Shown here one piece after another: positions 44,621-53,304 of a stretch of DNA of 64,000 nt. The stretch is taken from assembly GCA_026003895.1 (NCBI GenBank), contig BPIC01000006.1, positions 229,495 through 293,494 of the forward strand, in the 5' to 3' direction. The translations under genes and the position numbers were made by a program. Numbering within the stretch: position 1 is the first letter of the stretch; each line of letters starts with the position of its first letter. Under the pieces are notes generated by a model. The model ran no database searches, was not told the origin of the DNA, and saw only the letters and a program-made list of their open reading frames with translations. This DNA comes from Dehalococcoidia bacterium (lineage in GTDB: Bacteria; Chloroflexota; Dehalococcoidia; SpSt-223).

Positions 44621-45070
44621 CTATCCGGGTCGGATCAGTGTCGCGTAGATCACGGCCGCGAGGCCGAGGCCGCCGACGATGCCGCCACACAGCCCAACGA
44701 TCATGCCAATGGTGAGCACGCTAGCAACGAGCGGGGCGCGCGATGGCGGTTTGGCGATCACCACGACTGACTCCGGCGGCGGTGCGGTCGCCACGGCCGG
44801 TGCGGGCTGACCGACGACTGCGGCTTCGGCCGGCTGCGCCACGCCGACACCCTCCGGCGCAGCCGGCTGCTCAACGACGACCTGCTGAGGATCACCGACG
44901 TCGACCGGCGGCACAACTCTGCGTTCACCGGTCGTAACGAGCGTCACGACTCCCTTGTCGTGCTCGACGACGTAGCCGAGCTCGCACTGCGGACAGGCAA
45001 AGCCGAGATCGTGTTCATCGAATAAGAGCGGTGTCCGGCAGCCAAAGCACGGGATTCGCATCCGCGCCAT
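44621..45070 (-). CDS. zinc-ribbon and transmembrane hypothetical protein
   Basis: 149 residues. ATG 45070 follows GGAGG. N-terminal MRIPCFGCRTPLLFDEHDLG and FACPQCELGYV hold two CxxC knuckles (zinc ribbon). A Val/Ala/Pro-rich linker follows, and one C-terminal membrane helix (GLCGGIVGGLGLAAVIYATL). A soluble zinc ribbon on a membrane anchor is probable. Function unknown. Confidence 0.7.
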   Translation of the reverse strand: MARMRIPCFGCRTPLLFDEHDLGFACPQCELGYVVEHDKGVVTLVTTGERRVVPPVDVGDPQQVVVEQPAAPEGVGVAQPAEAAVVGQPAPAVATAPPPESVVVIAKPPSRAPLVASVLTIGMIVGLCGGIVGGLGLAAVIYATLIRPG

Positions 45071-45193
45071 CGCGTCCTCCGGCACGAACTGTAGCCGATT
45101 GGCAATGCGCCGGGAATCGCTTTGGGTCCGTGCCTCCGGGACGCCGCGGAGCCGATGGTTGCGCAGGAGCAGGGAGCCGCCTACCCTGTCGCC

Positions 45194-45835
45194 ATGCGAG
45201 ACGTTCACCTGACCGCGGAGGACCTTGCGCTCTTGCGGACGTTACGACGCTATCTCGCCTTGGACGACCCGCTTGGGGCGCGAGCGACGGTTCCAAACAT
45301 CGTCCGCTACATCGCGCTCCGCGACTCGGCCGACGAAGCAGCGCAACGAGGCGCAGGCCGACAGGCGGCGGGCTATCGCCTCCAACAGCTCGGCCTCGAG
45401 CGCCAGCATGTCGTGAGCCGGTTTGTCACCGTCGGCGTGGTTCTCCTGCTGCTGACGCTGACGTTGGTCGAAGGGGTGCGGGCTTGGAGCGACTTCAGCC
45501 GAATCGTTCCCGGGCTCCAAGCGGCGCTAGGCGCGGCGACCAGCCCTGATTTTTCGAAGGTCGACGCCAGCTTCCTCGTACCGGATCCCCTGCGCGGGCG
45601 CTTCACGCCTGACCCGGAGCGCGCGTTCGCACCAGTCATCGAAGACTATCGCCAGCGTTCCCAAGCGGGAATCGCCGAGGTGCGCGGCGCGGTGACCGGG
45701 ACGGCAGTTCATCTCTTGCTGGCCGTCGTGCTCGGGGTCGGGGCGCTCGTTTTCGCCGTTCTCCAACCACACGAGCTGGTTCGGCGTTGGCTGCTTCCCC
45801 TGCTCGGTCGGCTGTTGCTCCTGCGAGGGCCCTGA
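45194..45835 (+). CDS. hypothetical two-helix membrane protein (213 aa)
   Basis: ATG 45194. Residues 1-75 are soluble (VHLTAEDLALLRTLRRYLAL); a helix VTVGVVLLLLTLTLVEGV begins near 77. A soluble loop of about 85 residues follows, then a second helix LLLAVVLGVGALVFAVLQ before the C-terminus. TACCCT 6 nt before the ATG suggests a leaderless promoter. No family recognised. Confidence 0.65.
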   Translation: MRDVHLTAEDLALLRTLRRYLALDDPLGARATVPNIVRYIALRDSADEAAQRGAGRQAAGYRLQQLGLERQHVVSRFVTVGVVLLLLTLTLVEGVRAWSDFSRIVPGLQAALGAATSPDFSKVDASFLVPDPLRGRFTPDPERAFAPVIEDYRQRSQAGIAEVRGAVTGTAVHLLLAVVLGVGALVFAVLQPHELVRRWLLPLLGRLLLLRGP

Positions 45836-45878
45836 TCACCGCCGAAGCTCCAACATTGTGAACGGGTCGCGATCAGAG

Positions 45879-45922
45879 CTTTTACCGACGTTAACGTTGC
45901 GTTCATCTTCCTCGCCTACCGT
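45879..45922 (+). promoter_or_regulatory. candidate Pho box and promoter of the PhoX gene
   Basis: Three adjacent 11-nt units (CTTTTACCGAC 45879, GTTAACGTTGC 45890, GTTCATCTTCC 45901) resemble tandem PhoP/PhoB half-sites, strongest in the last two. A TACCGT -10 at 45917-45922 follows about 5 bp later and no conventional -35 is visible, as expected for activator-dependent phosphate-starvation promoters. Placement before a PhoX phosphatase fits this reading. Confidence 0.5.
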
Positions 45923-45928
45923 CCTGGT

Positions 45929-45947
45929 GATCGGGCAGCGCCCGATC
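45929..45947 (+). other. 5'-leader hairpin before the PhoX gene
   Basis: GATCGGGC-AGC-GCCCGATC makes an 8-bp perfect stem with a 3-nt loop. It lies between the predicted transcription start and the ribosome-binding site (AAGGAGATC). It could protect the mRNA or modulate initiation, or be an operator. No homologous motif was found elsewhere in the window. Confidence 0.45.
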
Positions 45948-45975
45948 GAGTGTGACTTCGCGAAGGAGATCCAGT

Positions 45976-47961
45976 GTGACCGACCGAGACACGTCAATTG
46001 GCACTCCCGATCACGGCGTCGGCGAGCTGTGGGGCGATGTGCTCGACCGCTTCTTGAGCCGCCGTGGCTTCCTGAAGGCGAGCGCGGCGCTCGGCGCAGC
46101 GACGGCCGCCTCCGGTCTTGCGCTGAATGCCCCGGCAGCGGATGCGGCAGGGCTCGACTTCACGCCTATCCCCGGCGATCCGCCGGACGCCGATCGCCTT
46201 GTGGTCGCACCCGGGTATCGGATGCAAGTGCTGATCCGGTGGGGCGACCCAATCCTCCCGGGCGGCGAGCCGTGGAGCCCGGAGCGGCAGAGCGCCGAAA
46301 TGCAAGAACGCCAATTCGGCTATAACTGCGACTTCGTCGGGTATCTCCCACTCCCGTATGGCTCGAACAACCCGAACCGGGGCCTCCTCGTGGTCAATCA
46401 CGAGTACACCAACCCCGAATTGATGTTTGCCAATTTCTCGCTCAGTCGCCTGACGAGGGAGCAGGCGGACATCCAGATTGCGGCGCATGGGATTTCGGTG
46501 GTCGAGGTCGAGCGCCGGCCGGACGGGACGTGGCGCTACGTGCCCAATTCGCCGTACAACCGGCGAATCACGGCAAATACCCCGATTCAGCTGACCGGTC
46601 CCGCCGCAGGCCATCCCTGGTTGGTCACGAGCCAAGATCCAACCGGCAGTTGGGTGCTCGGCACGTTGAACAACTGCGCCGGCGGCAAGACCCCGTGGGG
46701 CACCGTCCTGTCGGGCGAGGAGAACTTCAACGGCTATTTCGATAACGCAGGTCAGATCCCGACCAGCGACCCACGACGCGCAAGCATGAACCGCTACGGC
46801 ATCCCCACCGGGATGGGACGCTACCAGTGGAGCCGCTATCACGACCGCTTCGACGTCGCCAAGGAGCCAAACGAGAGCTTCAAGCACGGCTGGGTCGTAG
46901 AAATCGACCCCTACGATCCGACCTCGACGCCGAAAAAGCGCACCGCCCTCGGCCGGCGCAAGAACGAAGCTGCGACCTATGCCATCAACCCCGACGGGCG
47001 GCTGGCGATCTACATTGGCGACGATGAGCGCTTCGACTATGCCTACAAGTTCGTGCCAACGGGCCGCTTCAACCCCAACAATCGGGCAGCGAACATGGAT
47101 CTGCTCGACAGCGGCACCCTGTACGTTGCCAAATTCAACGACGACGGCACCGGTCAGTGGCTCCCACTGGTCTGGGGCGAAGGCCCACTGACGCCTGCCA
47201 ACGGCTTTGGTTCGCAGGCAGACATTCTGATCAACACCCGCCAAGCTGCCGATGCCCTTGGCGCGACGAAGATGGACCGGCCGGAAGACTTCGAATGGAA
47301 TCCGGTGAACGGCAAAGTCTATCTCGTGCTGACGAACAACAGTGACCGGGGCGCACCGGGCCGTGCCGGGCCGGATGCCGCCAACCCGCGGCCAAACAAC
47401 CGCGCCGGCCACATCATCGAGATCACCGAAGCGAACAACGACGTTACCGCCACCACGTTCACGTGGAACATTTTCATCCTCGCTGGGCGGCCAAGCGACC
47501 CAACAAGTTGGTATGCCGGGTATCCGAAGGATCGCGTCAGCACCTTGGGCGCCCCGGACAACATCGTCTTCGACCAGTTGGGGAACATGTGGGTGGGCAC
47601 CGATGGCGCAAGCTCGGCGGTGCAACTCAACGATGGCCTGTTTGCCGTCCCCCTCGAGGGAAGCGAGCGCGGCCATCTCCAGCAGTTCTTCAGCGCCGTT
47701 GCCGGTGCGGAGGTCTGCGGGCCGGAGTTCAACACCGACGAGACGACGCTCTTCCTCGCCGTCCAACACCCGGGCGAAGACGGTACGGTCGAAAACCCGA
47801 TCAGCACGTGGCCAGATGGGCTGCCCTACCCGAGGCCGTCCGTCATCACCATCGTTGCCGAAAACGGAGGCCGCATCGGCATGGCAGGCAGCACCGGCCG
47901 ACAAGCTGCCTCACGGCCGACTGGCGGGCTCGGAGACCTGTTCCGCAACCTTCTCCCCTAG
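45976..47961 (+). CDS. PhoX family alkaline phosphatase (DUF839-like), Tat-exported
   Basis: 661 residues. A twin-arginine signal (FLSRRGFLKASAALGAATAA) is followed by an Ala-rich region. The catalytic-site region typical of calcium/iron PhoX enzymes follows as NCAGGKTPWGTVLSGEENFN, with GYNCDFVGYLPLPYGSNNPN and LVVNHEYTNPELMFANFSLS before it. It releases phosphate from phosphomonoesters outside the membrane. GTG 45976 has GAAGGAGATC upstream. It is convergent with the C39 gene, with a strong shared hairpin between them. Confidence 0.88.
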   Translation: MTDRDTSIGTPDHGVGELWGDVLDRFLSRRGFLKASAALGAATAASGLALNAPAADAAGLDFTPIPGDPPDADRLVVAPGYRMQVLIRWGDPILPGGEPWSPERQSAEMQERQFGYNCDFVGYLPLPYGSNNPNRGLLVVNHEYTNPELMFANFSLSRLTREQADIQIAAHGISVVEVERRPDGTWRYVPNSPYNRRITANTPIQLTGPAAGHPWLVTSQDPTGSWVLGTLNNCAGGKTPWGTVLSGEENFNGYFDNAGQIPTSDPRRASMNRYGIPTGMGRYQWSRYHDRFDVAKEPNESFKHGWVVEIDPYDPTSTPKKRTALGRRKNEAATYAINPDGRLAIYIGDDERFDYAYKFVPTGRFNPNNRAANMDLLDSGTLYVAKFNDDGTGQWLPLVWGEGPLTPANGFGSQADILINTRQAADALGATKMDRPEDFEWNPVNGKVYLVLTNNSDRGAPGRAGPDAANPRPNNRAGHIIEITEANNDVTATTFTWNIFILAGRPSDPTSWYAGYPKDRVSTLGAPDNIVFDQLGNMWVGTDGASSAVQLNDGLFAVPLEGSERGHLQQFFSAVAGAEVCGPEFNTDETTLFLAVQHPGEDGTVENPISTWPDGLPYPRPSVITIVAENGGRIGMAGSTGRQAASRPTGGLGDLFRNLLP

Positions 47962-47990
47962 GCTCGTCCCTCGCGACAGCTGATCCCCCT

Positions 47991-48024
47991 CGCCCCGGTT
48001 TAGCTGCCCGGCTGAACCGGGGCG
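47991..48024. terminator. bidirectional hairpin between convergent genes
   Basis: CGCCCCGGTT (47991-48000) pairs perfectly with AACCGGGGCG (48015-48024). An inner AGC/GCT pair and a short loop complete a 34-nt structure. It overlaps the stop codon and last codons of the C39 gene. There is no T-tract, but the stem is very stable and located between converging transcripts, so it probably reduces read-through on both sides. Confidence 0.55.
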
Positions 48025-49394
48025 CTCGGCTTGAGGCCGGGGCTCGCACTCGGCGCGGGCGGCGGTGGCATCCCCGCCGCGCCACCAATCCGGAAGGTGG
48101 CGCGGTTCGCTTTTCCGTCTGGTGGCAAGTCGTGCCACGCGCCGTCCTTTTGATAGACGATGCCGATAACTTTCCATTCGCCGGTGGCGGGGGTCTCCAC
48201 GATGAGGGAAACGACCCGCTCCTCGCCAGCGGGGAGGACAAGCTGACGCTGGAGCTGATCGAAGGGCTTGCCGTCGGGCTTGACCCCGCGGATGCCAATC
48301 GCCTCGAACGTAATCGGCGCGTTGCCGTCGTTCTTGACCGCGAAGGTCACAACGGCGCTCGACCAGCTTCCCCCCGAACCAGAGGTCAGGACAACGAGGT
48401 CGCCGCTTTGCTTCGGCGCAGCCCGGCCGGCGGGCACTGGCGTGCCCGGCGGCGGCGTCGCGGTGGGCGTCGCCGGAGGCTGCCCGCCATTCGTCAGCAC
48501 GCCGTTGCCGCCCAGAATCTCGATTGCTCGGGGGAAGTCGACCAACTCCCGCATCCCCGCGGCAACTTCGCTGGTCTTGTACAGTCGGTCCTTCCCTTTC
48601 GGCGTGCCGTCGGCATACAGGTAGATCGGGTTCCCCTCCCAGTGGTTGGGGTCGTAGACCGTCAGCCACTGGCCATCGGCAGAAATTCCCTTCACGACGA
48701 TCGAGTGCGCCCCCGCGTAGGAGGAGTAGCGCCCCGTGCGCATCTTCGGGGACGACCGGGCTTGGCCAGCGTCTGCCCCGGTTGAGACCGCGCCGAGCAT
48801 CAGCCCCACAATGACGATGTGGCCACGCCGCACCGCCTCGATCACTTGGTCGATGTTGTCGATGTCATTCGTTGGAACGCCCCAGTAGCGGAGCGCTTTT
48901 TTGGCGTCGGCGCTATTGGTCGGCCCGCCGCGTCCGATGACCGCCCGAACATCCTTGACCGGGATGCGTAATCCGCCGCGGACAAACTGGATCGCCATCG
49001 CTGTCGAGGTGACCTCGCAGTTCTGGAGCGCGTCCGGCCCGGAATCCGGCTCGCCCTGATAGCGATACCACTCGAACGGGACGGTGATTTCGGCTGCACC
49101 CGCCGGCTCAGCGTGAAAAGGACCGAACGCGAAGGCGGCCAAGACGAGGCAGAGCGCGAAGATGACCGCGCTGCGTGGCAGGCGGCGGACGCCGCCGATG
49201 CGCCCTTGTCGGCGGATGATCGGGGTGCGCGGCGGCGGAGCCAGCGGCGCATCCTGCTGGGCGAGCCGGCGTACCGTCGCTGGGCGCACGCTCAGACGCG
49301 GCGGCGACGCCAGCGGCAGCGAGCACGTCGCGCCGCGCTCACTCCGATAGGAGACGAGCAAGGTTGGGCGGGCTGGACGACGATCCTGAGACAC
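48000..49394 (-). CDS. C39-like peptidase domain protein, exported
   Basis: About 464 residues. Near residue 75 a hydrophobic helix (SAVIFALCLVLAAFAFGPF ... AEPAGAAEI) looks like a late signal/anchor. The papain-like domain contains the presumed catalytic Cys in DALQNCEVTSTAMAIQF, GAHSIVVKGISADGQWLTV (His) and VYDPNHWEG (Asp/Asn). A Pro/Thr-rich linker and a beta domain (VVTFAVKNDGNAPITFEAIG) follow. The start GTG 49394 sits 8 nt after TACACT, indicating a leaderless mRNA; TTG 49412 also lies in frame. Substrate unknown; family members cleave peptides or are inactive anchors. Confidence 0.75.
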   Translation of the reverse strand: MSQDRRPARPTLLVSYRSERGATCSLPLASPPRLSVRPATVRRLAQQDAPLAPPPRTPIIRRQGRIGGVRRLPRSAVIFALCLVLAAFAFGPFHAEPAGAAEITVPFEWYRYQGEPDSGPDALQNCEVTSTAMAIQFVRGGLRIPVKDVRAVIGRGGPTNSADAKKALRYWGVPTNDIDNIDQVIEAVRRGHIVIVGLMLGAVSTGADAGQARSSPKMRTGRYSSYAGAHSIVVKGISADGQWLTVYDPNHWEGNPIYLYADGTPKGKDRLYKTSEVAAGMRELVDFPRAIEILGGNGVLTNGGQPPATPTATPPPGTPVPAGRAAPKQSGDLVVLTSGSGGSWSSAVVTFAVKNDGNAPITFEAIGIRGVKPDGKPFDQLQRQLVLPAGEERVVSLIVETPATGEWKVIGIVYQKDGAWHDLPPDGKANRATFRIGGAAGMPPPPAPSASPGLKPSAPVQPGS

Positions 49395-49402
49395 CGGCAG
49401 CG

Positions 49403-49408
49403 AGTGTA
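49403..49408 (-). promoter_or_regulatory. -10 of the C39-like gene (leaderless type)
   Basis: TACACT on the minus strand is followed by CGCTGCCG then the GTG start, the same spacing seen before the MarR gene (TACACT-8 nt-ATG). No Shine-Dalgarno is present, so initiation at the start codon is likely. Confidence 0.45.
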
Positions 49409-49477
49409 GCAAGGCAGCCTGCCTGCTTCAGCAGGATAACGAGCGACGCGCGGCGATTCGACTCACAAGACGCGGCG

Positions 49478-52400
49478 TCATTGGTGGGCGGCGCGTGCCT
49501 CGGCGGGAGCAGGCTGCGGCCAGCGCGGGGTCGGTCGGAAAGTGGGGATTGGGAGGGTGCGCCAGTGTCCGCCGCGGCGATGCCAGCCCCGCGCCAGCTC
49601 GGCGAGGAGCCGCGCAAGCAGGCCAAGGCGCCAAAGCAACCAAAGAGCGATCAAACTTAGCGCGGTGCCGAGAGTAATCCGGAACCCGATCCAGAATGAC
49701 TGTGGCTCGAAGCGCAGCTCGACGATGTGCTCACCCGGCGGGACAGCGATACCTCGCATCAGGTAGTTTGCCCGATAGATCGATGCAGGCAGGCCATCGA
49801 TCGTGGCCTTCCATCCCGGATAGTACGTGTCCGCCACGACCAGGTATTGCTCTTCGGGAGTCACGACCCGAATGCGGAGATACATATCCTGGGCCACTTC
49901 GAGCCGCGCTTCGCTCGGCAACGGTGGGCGCACCGTCGACGGAATGTTGGGCGGCGCGGCATCGTGTTCGAAAACCACCTCGCGCCGCGGATCGAACGCG
50001 TTCTCGGCCATGAAGTTCATCACCTCGATCGGCGATTTGCCGGACGGGCGGACAATCGCGTTCGGAACGAGATAGACGCGCGGCATCACCCGCTGGTTTT
50101 CGAGGATGACGACATCCGCATCTTCATACACCCGCTTCCAGCGGCTAGATCGCTCTGCCGTGAGATGACTGAGCGCCCGCGTCGGCTCGTCGACGAGGGA
50201 CATACCGACAATCTGCAGATCGCCAATTGGGCTGATGTTGCGTGCCTCGACCCGCGTGATACGGGCGCGGCGGCCGAGCGACAAGTTAGCGTAGTAGGCA
50301 ACTCCCTCGACGGCCCCGGATGGTGTCTTGTACTCGAAGGCGACCGGCGCCTTTGCGTGCTTCATCAGCGGCCGGACATCCGGCCGGTCGTAGGCATTCT
50401 CGCTCGTGTGAACGCCGGCTAGCAGTCGCAGCGTCTGCACCGCGCCCCGATCGTCGGTGACGCGGATTTCGATCACGGGCGTGCCCTGCGCAAGGTTGTA
50501 GGAGTTGCGCAATCGCGAGATGACCCGAAGATCCGTCGCGGTAAACCCGTCGAGCACGAATTCAATCGCCGCCGAGCCGTTCGCTGCTGACACCGACGAC
50601 AGGAGCGGCCGCGCCGGGTCGAAGGGTGTCGCCTCGAACGACGGCATTGGGATAAACCGGTTCGACGCCACGACGTATCGAACATGAAAGGCATCCAGCA
50701 AGTGCGGATAGCCGAACTCCAAAGCGCCGGTGTACTCCTCATGACGAGTAAAGCTCAGCGAACTATAGCCACCGATCTCGGGCAGGTTGAATGCGGCGAG
50801 CGTATTGGGAGCGGTCGTTGCGCCCGGCCGGCTGTAGATCCGTCCCGGCTCGCCGGCCAGCCGGTTCTGGAGAAACCGCACTGGCGCCGGCGCGGCCTCC
50901 AGCGAGCGCAACGGCGCCGTTGGATGGAACTGCCAGCCCACGAAGACGAGGTCGACCACGGTCAAAGTGACGAGCAGCGTTGCCCAGACGCGCCGCAGCG
51001 GACGCAACGCCAGCCAGAGGAAGAGCACCAGCACCGCCACGAAGAGCAGGACGAGGGTGTAGTTCATCCAGAATCCGGCAGGATCGAGCGCCGCCCTCAG
51101 CCCAGCCCAAACCCGATCGGCCGTCAGCGACTCATCCGGCAAGCGACGCATGCGGGGCGCAGCGAGGTAATCCTCCACCCACTTGACAGCGTCGGGTGAG
51201 CGGGCCGCGACGGCCGCCGCTGCCTCTTCGATCCGGTGAACCAGCTCGATGGCGAGAAGGAAGACGAGCACGAGGCCAGCGTAGGCCGGAACGCGCCATG
51301 GCCCGGCCGGCAGCGGCCGGCGGACGAACAGCGGCCCTGGCCCGCTGGGATGGAAGCTCCAGCCGCTTCGGAGATGGGTCTCAAGGAAGGAGAAGCCGTA
51401 CGACGCGAGCAGCGCGATGGCGAGCGCAAAGATCAGCGCATACCGCCCAGGAGCCCGCATCTGGTTGTAGCCGGGAAGGTGATAAAGCAGCTCGTGGAGA
51501 TTGATGAAGGGCGCGTTGGATGCCAAGCCGATCCAGAGAGCCACCAGCCCAAGAAGTCCGAAGAAGTAGACAAACCGATTGCGGCAGGCGACCAGCCCGA
51601 AGAGCGCCAGCACGAGGGGGACGATCCCCATATAGAGCCGAGTCTCCCACGAGGACCAGAGCCCCCAGTAATAGGCGTCCGGACCGCGAAAGAAATAGGG
51701 AAAGAGCAGCGTGATCAGATTCGCCGGCGTCTGCGGATGCAAGGTGGCGAAGGCGTAATCGACGCCACCCGCGCGGCGAGAGAAGGTGCCGAGCTCATAG
51801 AGTGGCAGCAATTGCACGGCCGCGAGCGCCGTGCCGACCCCACCAACGACAAGACCGCTCCACCCCCACAGCCAGAGGCGGCCGATGACAACGCGGGCCG
51901 CTGCCCAGAGACGGTCCAATTCTTCGAGCGTCAGCCGGCGTATCCAGCCTTGTTGCCAATCGCTATGGCGGACGAGGAGCCGTGGCGGACTGCCGCCAAT
52001 TGGGCAGAGCAACCAGCGAAATGTGCAATAGGCCGCAATCACCAAGGCGCTCATCAAGGGTACTTGCACGTGGACCGCGAGCGCTTGGAAGCCGAACGCC
52101 GCCCCGGCGAACGCGAGGTTGATCTGCCGTGCGCCGCCGCTTGCCCGCGCCGCCCGCTCGATGAAGCACAAGATCAGCGGCAGCCAGACCGCCGAATCGA
52201 GCAGATTTTGGTGGTGAATCTGGGCGACGAGAAAACCGGAGAACATGAAGGTAACGCCGCCAAACACACTCGCCAGCCGGGTAAGGCCGAGCGCCCGGCA
52301 GAAGCAATAGGTAAACACCCCGGCGAAGAAGAAATGGACGACGACGTTCCAGATAAACGCCTGTCCAGCCGGCAGGAAGAACGCCAGCAGGAAGACCGGC

Positions 52401-52651
52401 GGGTAGAACATCCCGGTCTCCCCGTCCGCAAAAATCGGGAAGCCGCCAAAGATTTCAGGCGACCAGAGCGGCAGTTCGAACTGTTTGAGCCGGCCAGCAA
52501 ACCAGACCTGCAACGGAAAGTAAAAGACGCGCGTGTCTCGCTCGACGAAGATCTCGCCGTTGAAGACCGCCTGCTGAAAAAAGAGGACCGCGAGGAGGAA
52601 GAGGAACGCCGTCGCGAGCAGGTCGTACGACAGCAGGACGTACTTTCGCAC
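49478..52651 (-). CDS. YfhO-like polytopic membrane protein (1057 aa)
   Basis: About a dozen predicted helices, beginning YDLLATAFLFLLAVLFFQQA, with FGGFPIFADGETGMFYPPVF near residue 70. After about residue 540 a large extracytoplasmic domain follows, and a final helix before the basic tail. It resembles YfhO/bacterial membrane protein DUF families that may transfer sugars (GT-C-like), consistent with the HHQNL loop after the third helix. The start is GTG 52651. No sugar-activation genes are adjacent, so the substrate is unknown. Confidence 0.8.
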   Translation of the reverse strand: MRKYVLLSYDLLATAFLFLLAVLFFQQAVFNGEIFVERDTRVFYFPLQVWFAGRLKQFELPLWSPEIFGGFPIFADGETGMFYPPVFLLAFFLPAGQAFIWNVVVHFFFAGVFTYCFCRALGLTRLASVFGGVTFMFSGFLVAQIHHQNLLDSAVWLPLILCFIERAARASGGARQINLAFAGAAFGFQALAVHVQVPLMSALVIAAYCTFRWLLCPIGGSPPRLLVRHSDWQQGWIRRLTLEELDRLWAAARVVIGRLWLWGWSGLVVGGVGTALAAVQLLPLYELGTFSRRAGGVDYAFATLHPQTPANLITLLFPYFFRGPDAYYWGLWSSWETRLYMGIVPLVLALFGLVACRNRFVYFFGLLGLVALWIGLASNAPFINLHELLYHLPGYNQMRAPGRYALIFALAIALLASYGFSFLETHLRSGWSFHPSGPGPLFVRRPLPAGPWRVPAYAGLVLVFLLAIELVHRIEEAAAAVAARSPDAVKWVEDYLAAPRMRRLPDESLTADRVWAGLRAALDPAGFWMNYTLVLLFVAVLVLFLWLALRPLRRVWATLLVTLTVVDLVFVGWQFHPTAPLRSLEAAPAPVRFLQNRLAGEPGRIYSRPGATTAPNTLAAFNLPEIGGYSSLSFTRHEEYTGALEFGYPHLLDAFHVRYVVASNRFIPMPSFEATPFDPARPLLSSVSAANGSAAIEFVLDGFTATDLRVISRLRNSYNLAQGTPVIEIRVTDDRGAVQTLRLLAGVHTSENAYDRPDVRPLMKHAKAPVAFEYKTPSGAVEGVAYYANLSLGRRARITRVEARNISPIGDLQIVGMSLVDEPTRALSHLTAERSSRWKRVYEDADVVILENQRVMPRVYLVPNAIVRPSGKSPIEVMNFMAENAFDPRREVVFEHDAAPPNIPSTVRPPLPSEARLEVAQDMYLRIRVVTPEEQYLVVADTYYPGWKATIDGLPASIYRANYLMRGIAVPPGEHIVELRFEPQSFWIGFRITLGTALSLIALWLLWRLGLLARLLAELARGWHRRGGHWRTLPIPTFRPTPRWPQPAPAEARAAHQ

Positions 52652-53304
52652 ACCGCCCCCGGGGTGGTCGTGGCGGAGAGTATAGCAGGGGGCCTATCGG
52701 GCCAAACGGATCCCCTGATGGCCCGGGGTACCTTGGTACGGTCGGCCAAACCCGCGGGGGCCTGCTCGTTACCTCGCGCTTCCCGGCCTTCGGCTGGGAT
52801 CTCGTTCGCAGCCACGCCGACCTTCGTCACACCCGTCATTCGCCCCGCGCGACTTCGGCCATCGATGCGCAGGAACAGCGCCCCGTCTTCGTCTCCGTTG
52901 CCGGAGGCGTAACGGTTGTCGCTGCCCAGTCGGACTGGTGAGCGCCGAAGACGTTCGGCACGGCAAACCGCACGATGGCAGGATCTTCGTGCCGATCCCG
53001 CGAACCTCACGGGAGCGCCACGGTTATCCACTCGAACCTCGTCGGCCGGATCGCCGACTGCGCACTCACCTTCACGCGCCCAGTCCGCTCGCCGCCGTCC
53101 CGCACGGTCCACCTGCCAGCCAAATAGACGAGGCCCAAGCCCTCGCGGGCCGTTGCCGCGGTGTCAATCATGTGAGCGAGGCGAGGCGCTGCTAGGGGTG
53201 GCCGCTCGGCGTCGCGGGCGCCACGCTTTGCGGTGTCGCCACAGTCGAGAAATCCGGCAGCGTGGTCGAGATCCGGCTGTCGGGGGAGCAGATGCCTTGG
53301 CCGT
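52652..53304. other. 653-bp gap with possible decayed coding sequence
   Basis: No intact gene seen. On the minus strand short protein-like pieces occur in different frames (for example GLGLVYLAGRWTVRDGGE at 53.1 kb; ALFLRIDGRSRAG at 52.9 kb), suggesting remnants of an old gene or chance open frames. Repeats, tRNAs and terminators were not recognised here. Confidence 0.35.

Noticed and set aside
45994-47904. 636-codon minus-strand frame over phoX
   Set aside because: Shadow of the PhoX gene caused by high GC; no recognisable motifs, and the plus-strand gene has clear family signatures.
51236-52912. 558-codon plus-strand frame over the YfhO-like gene
   Set aside because: Highly charged, Glu/Arg/Gln-rich shadow with no domain; the opposite strand encodes a good multi-helix protein.
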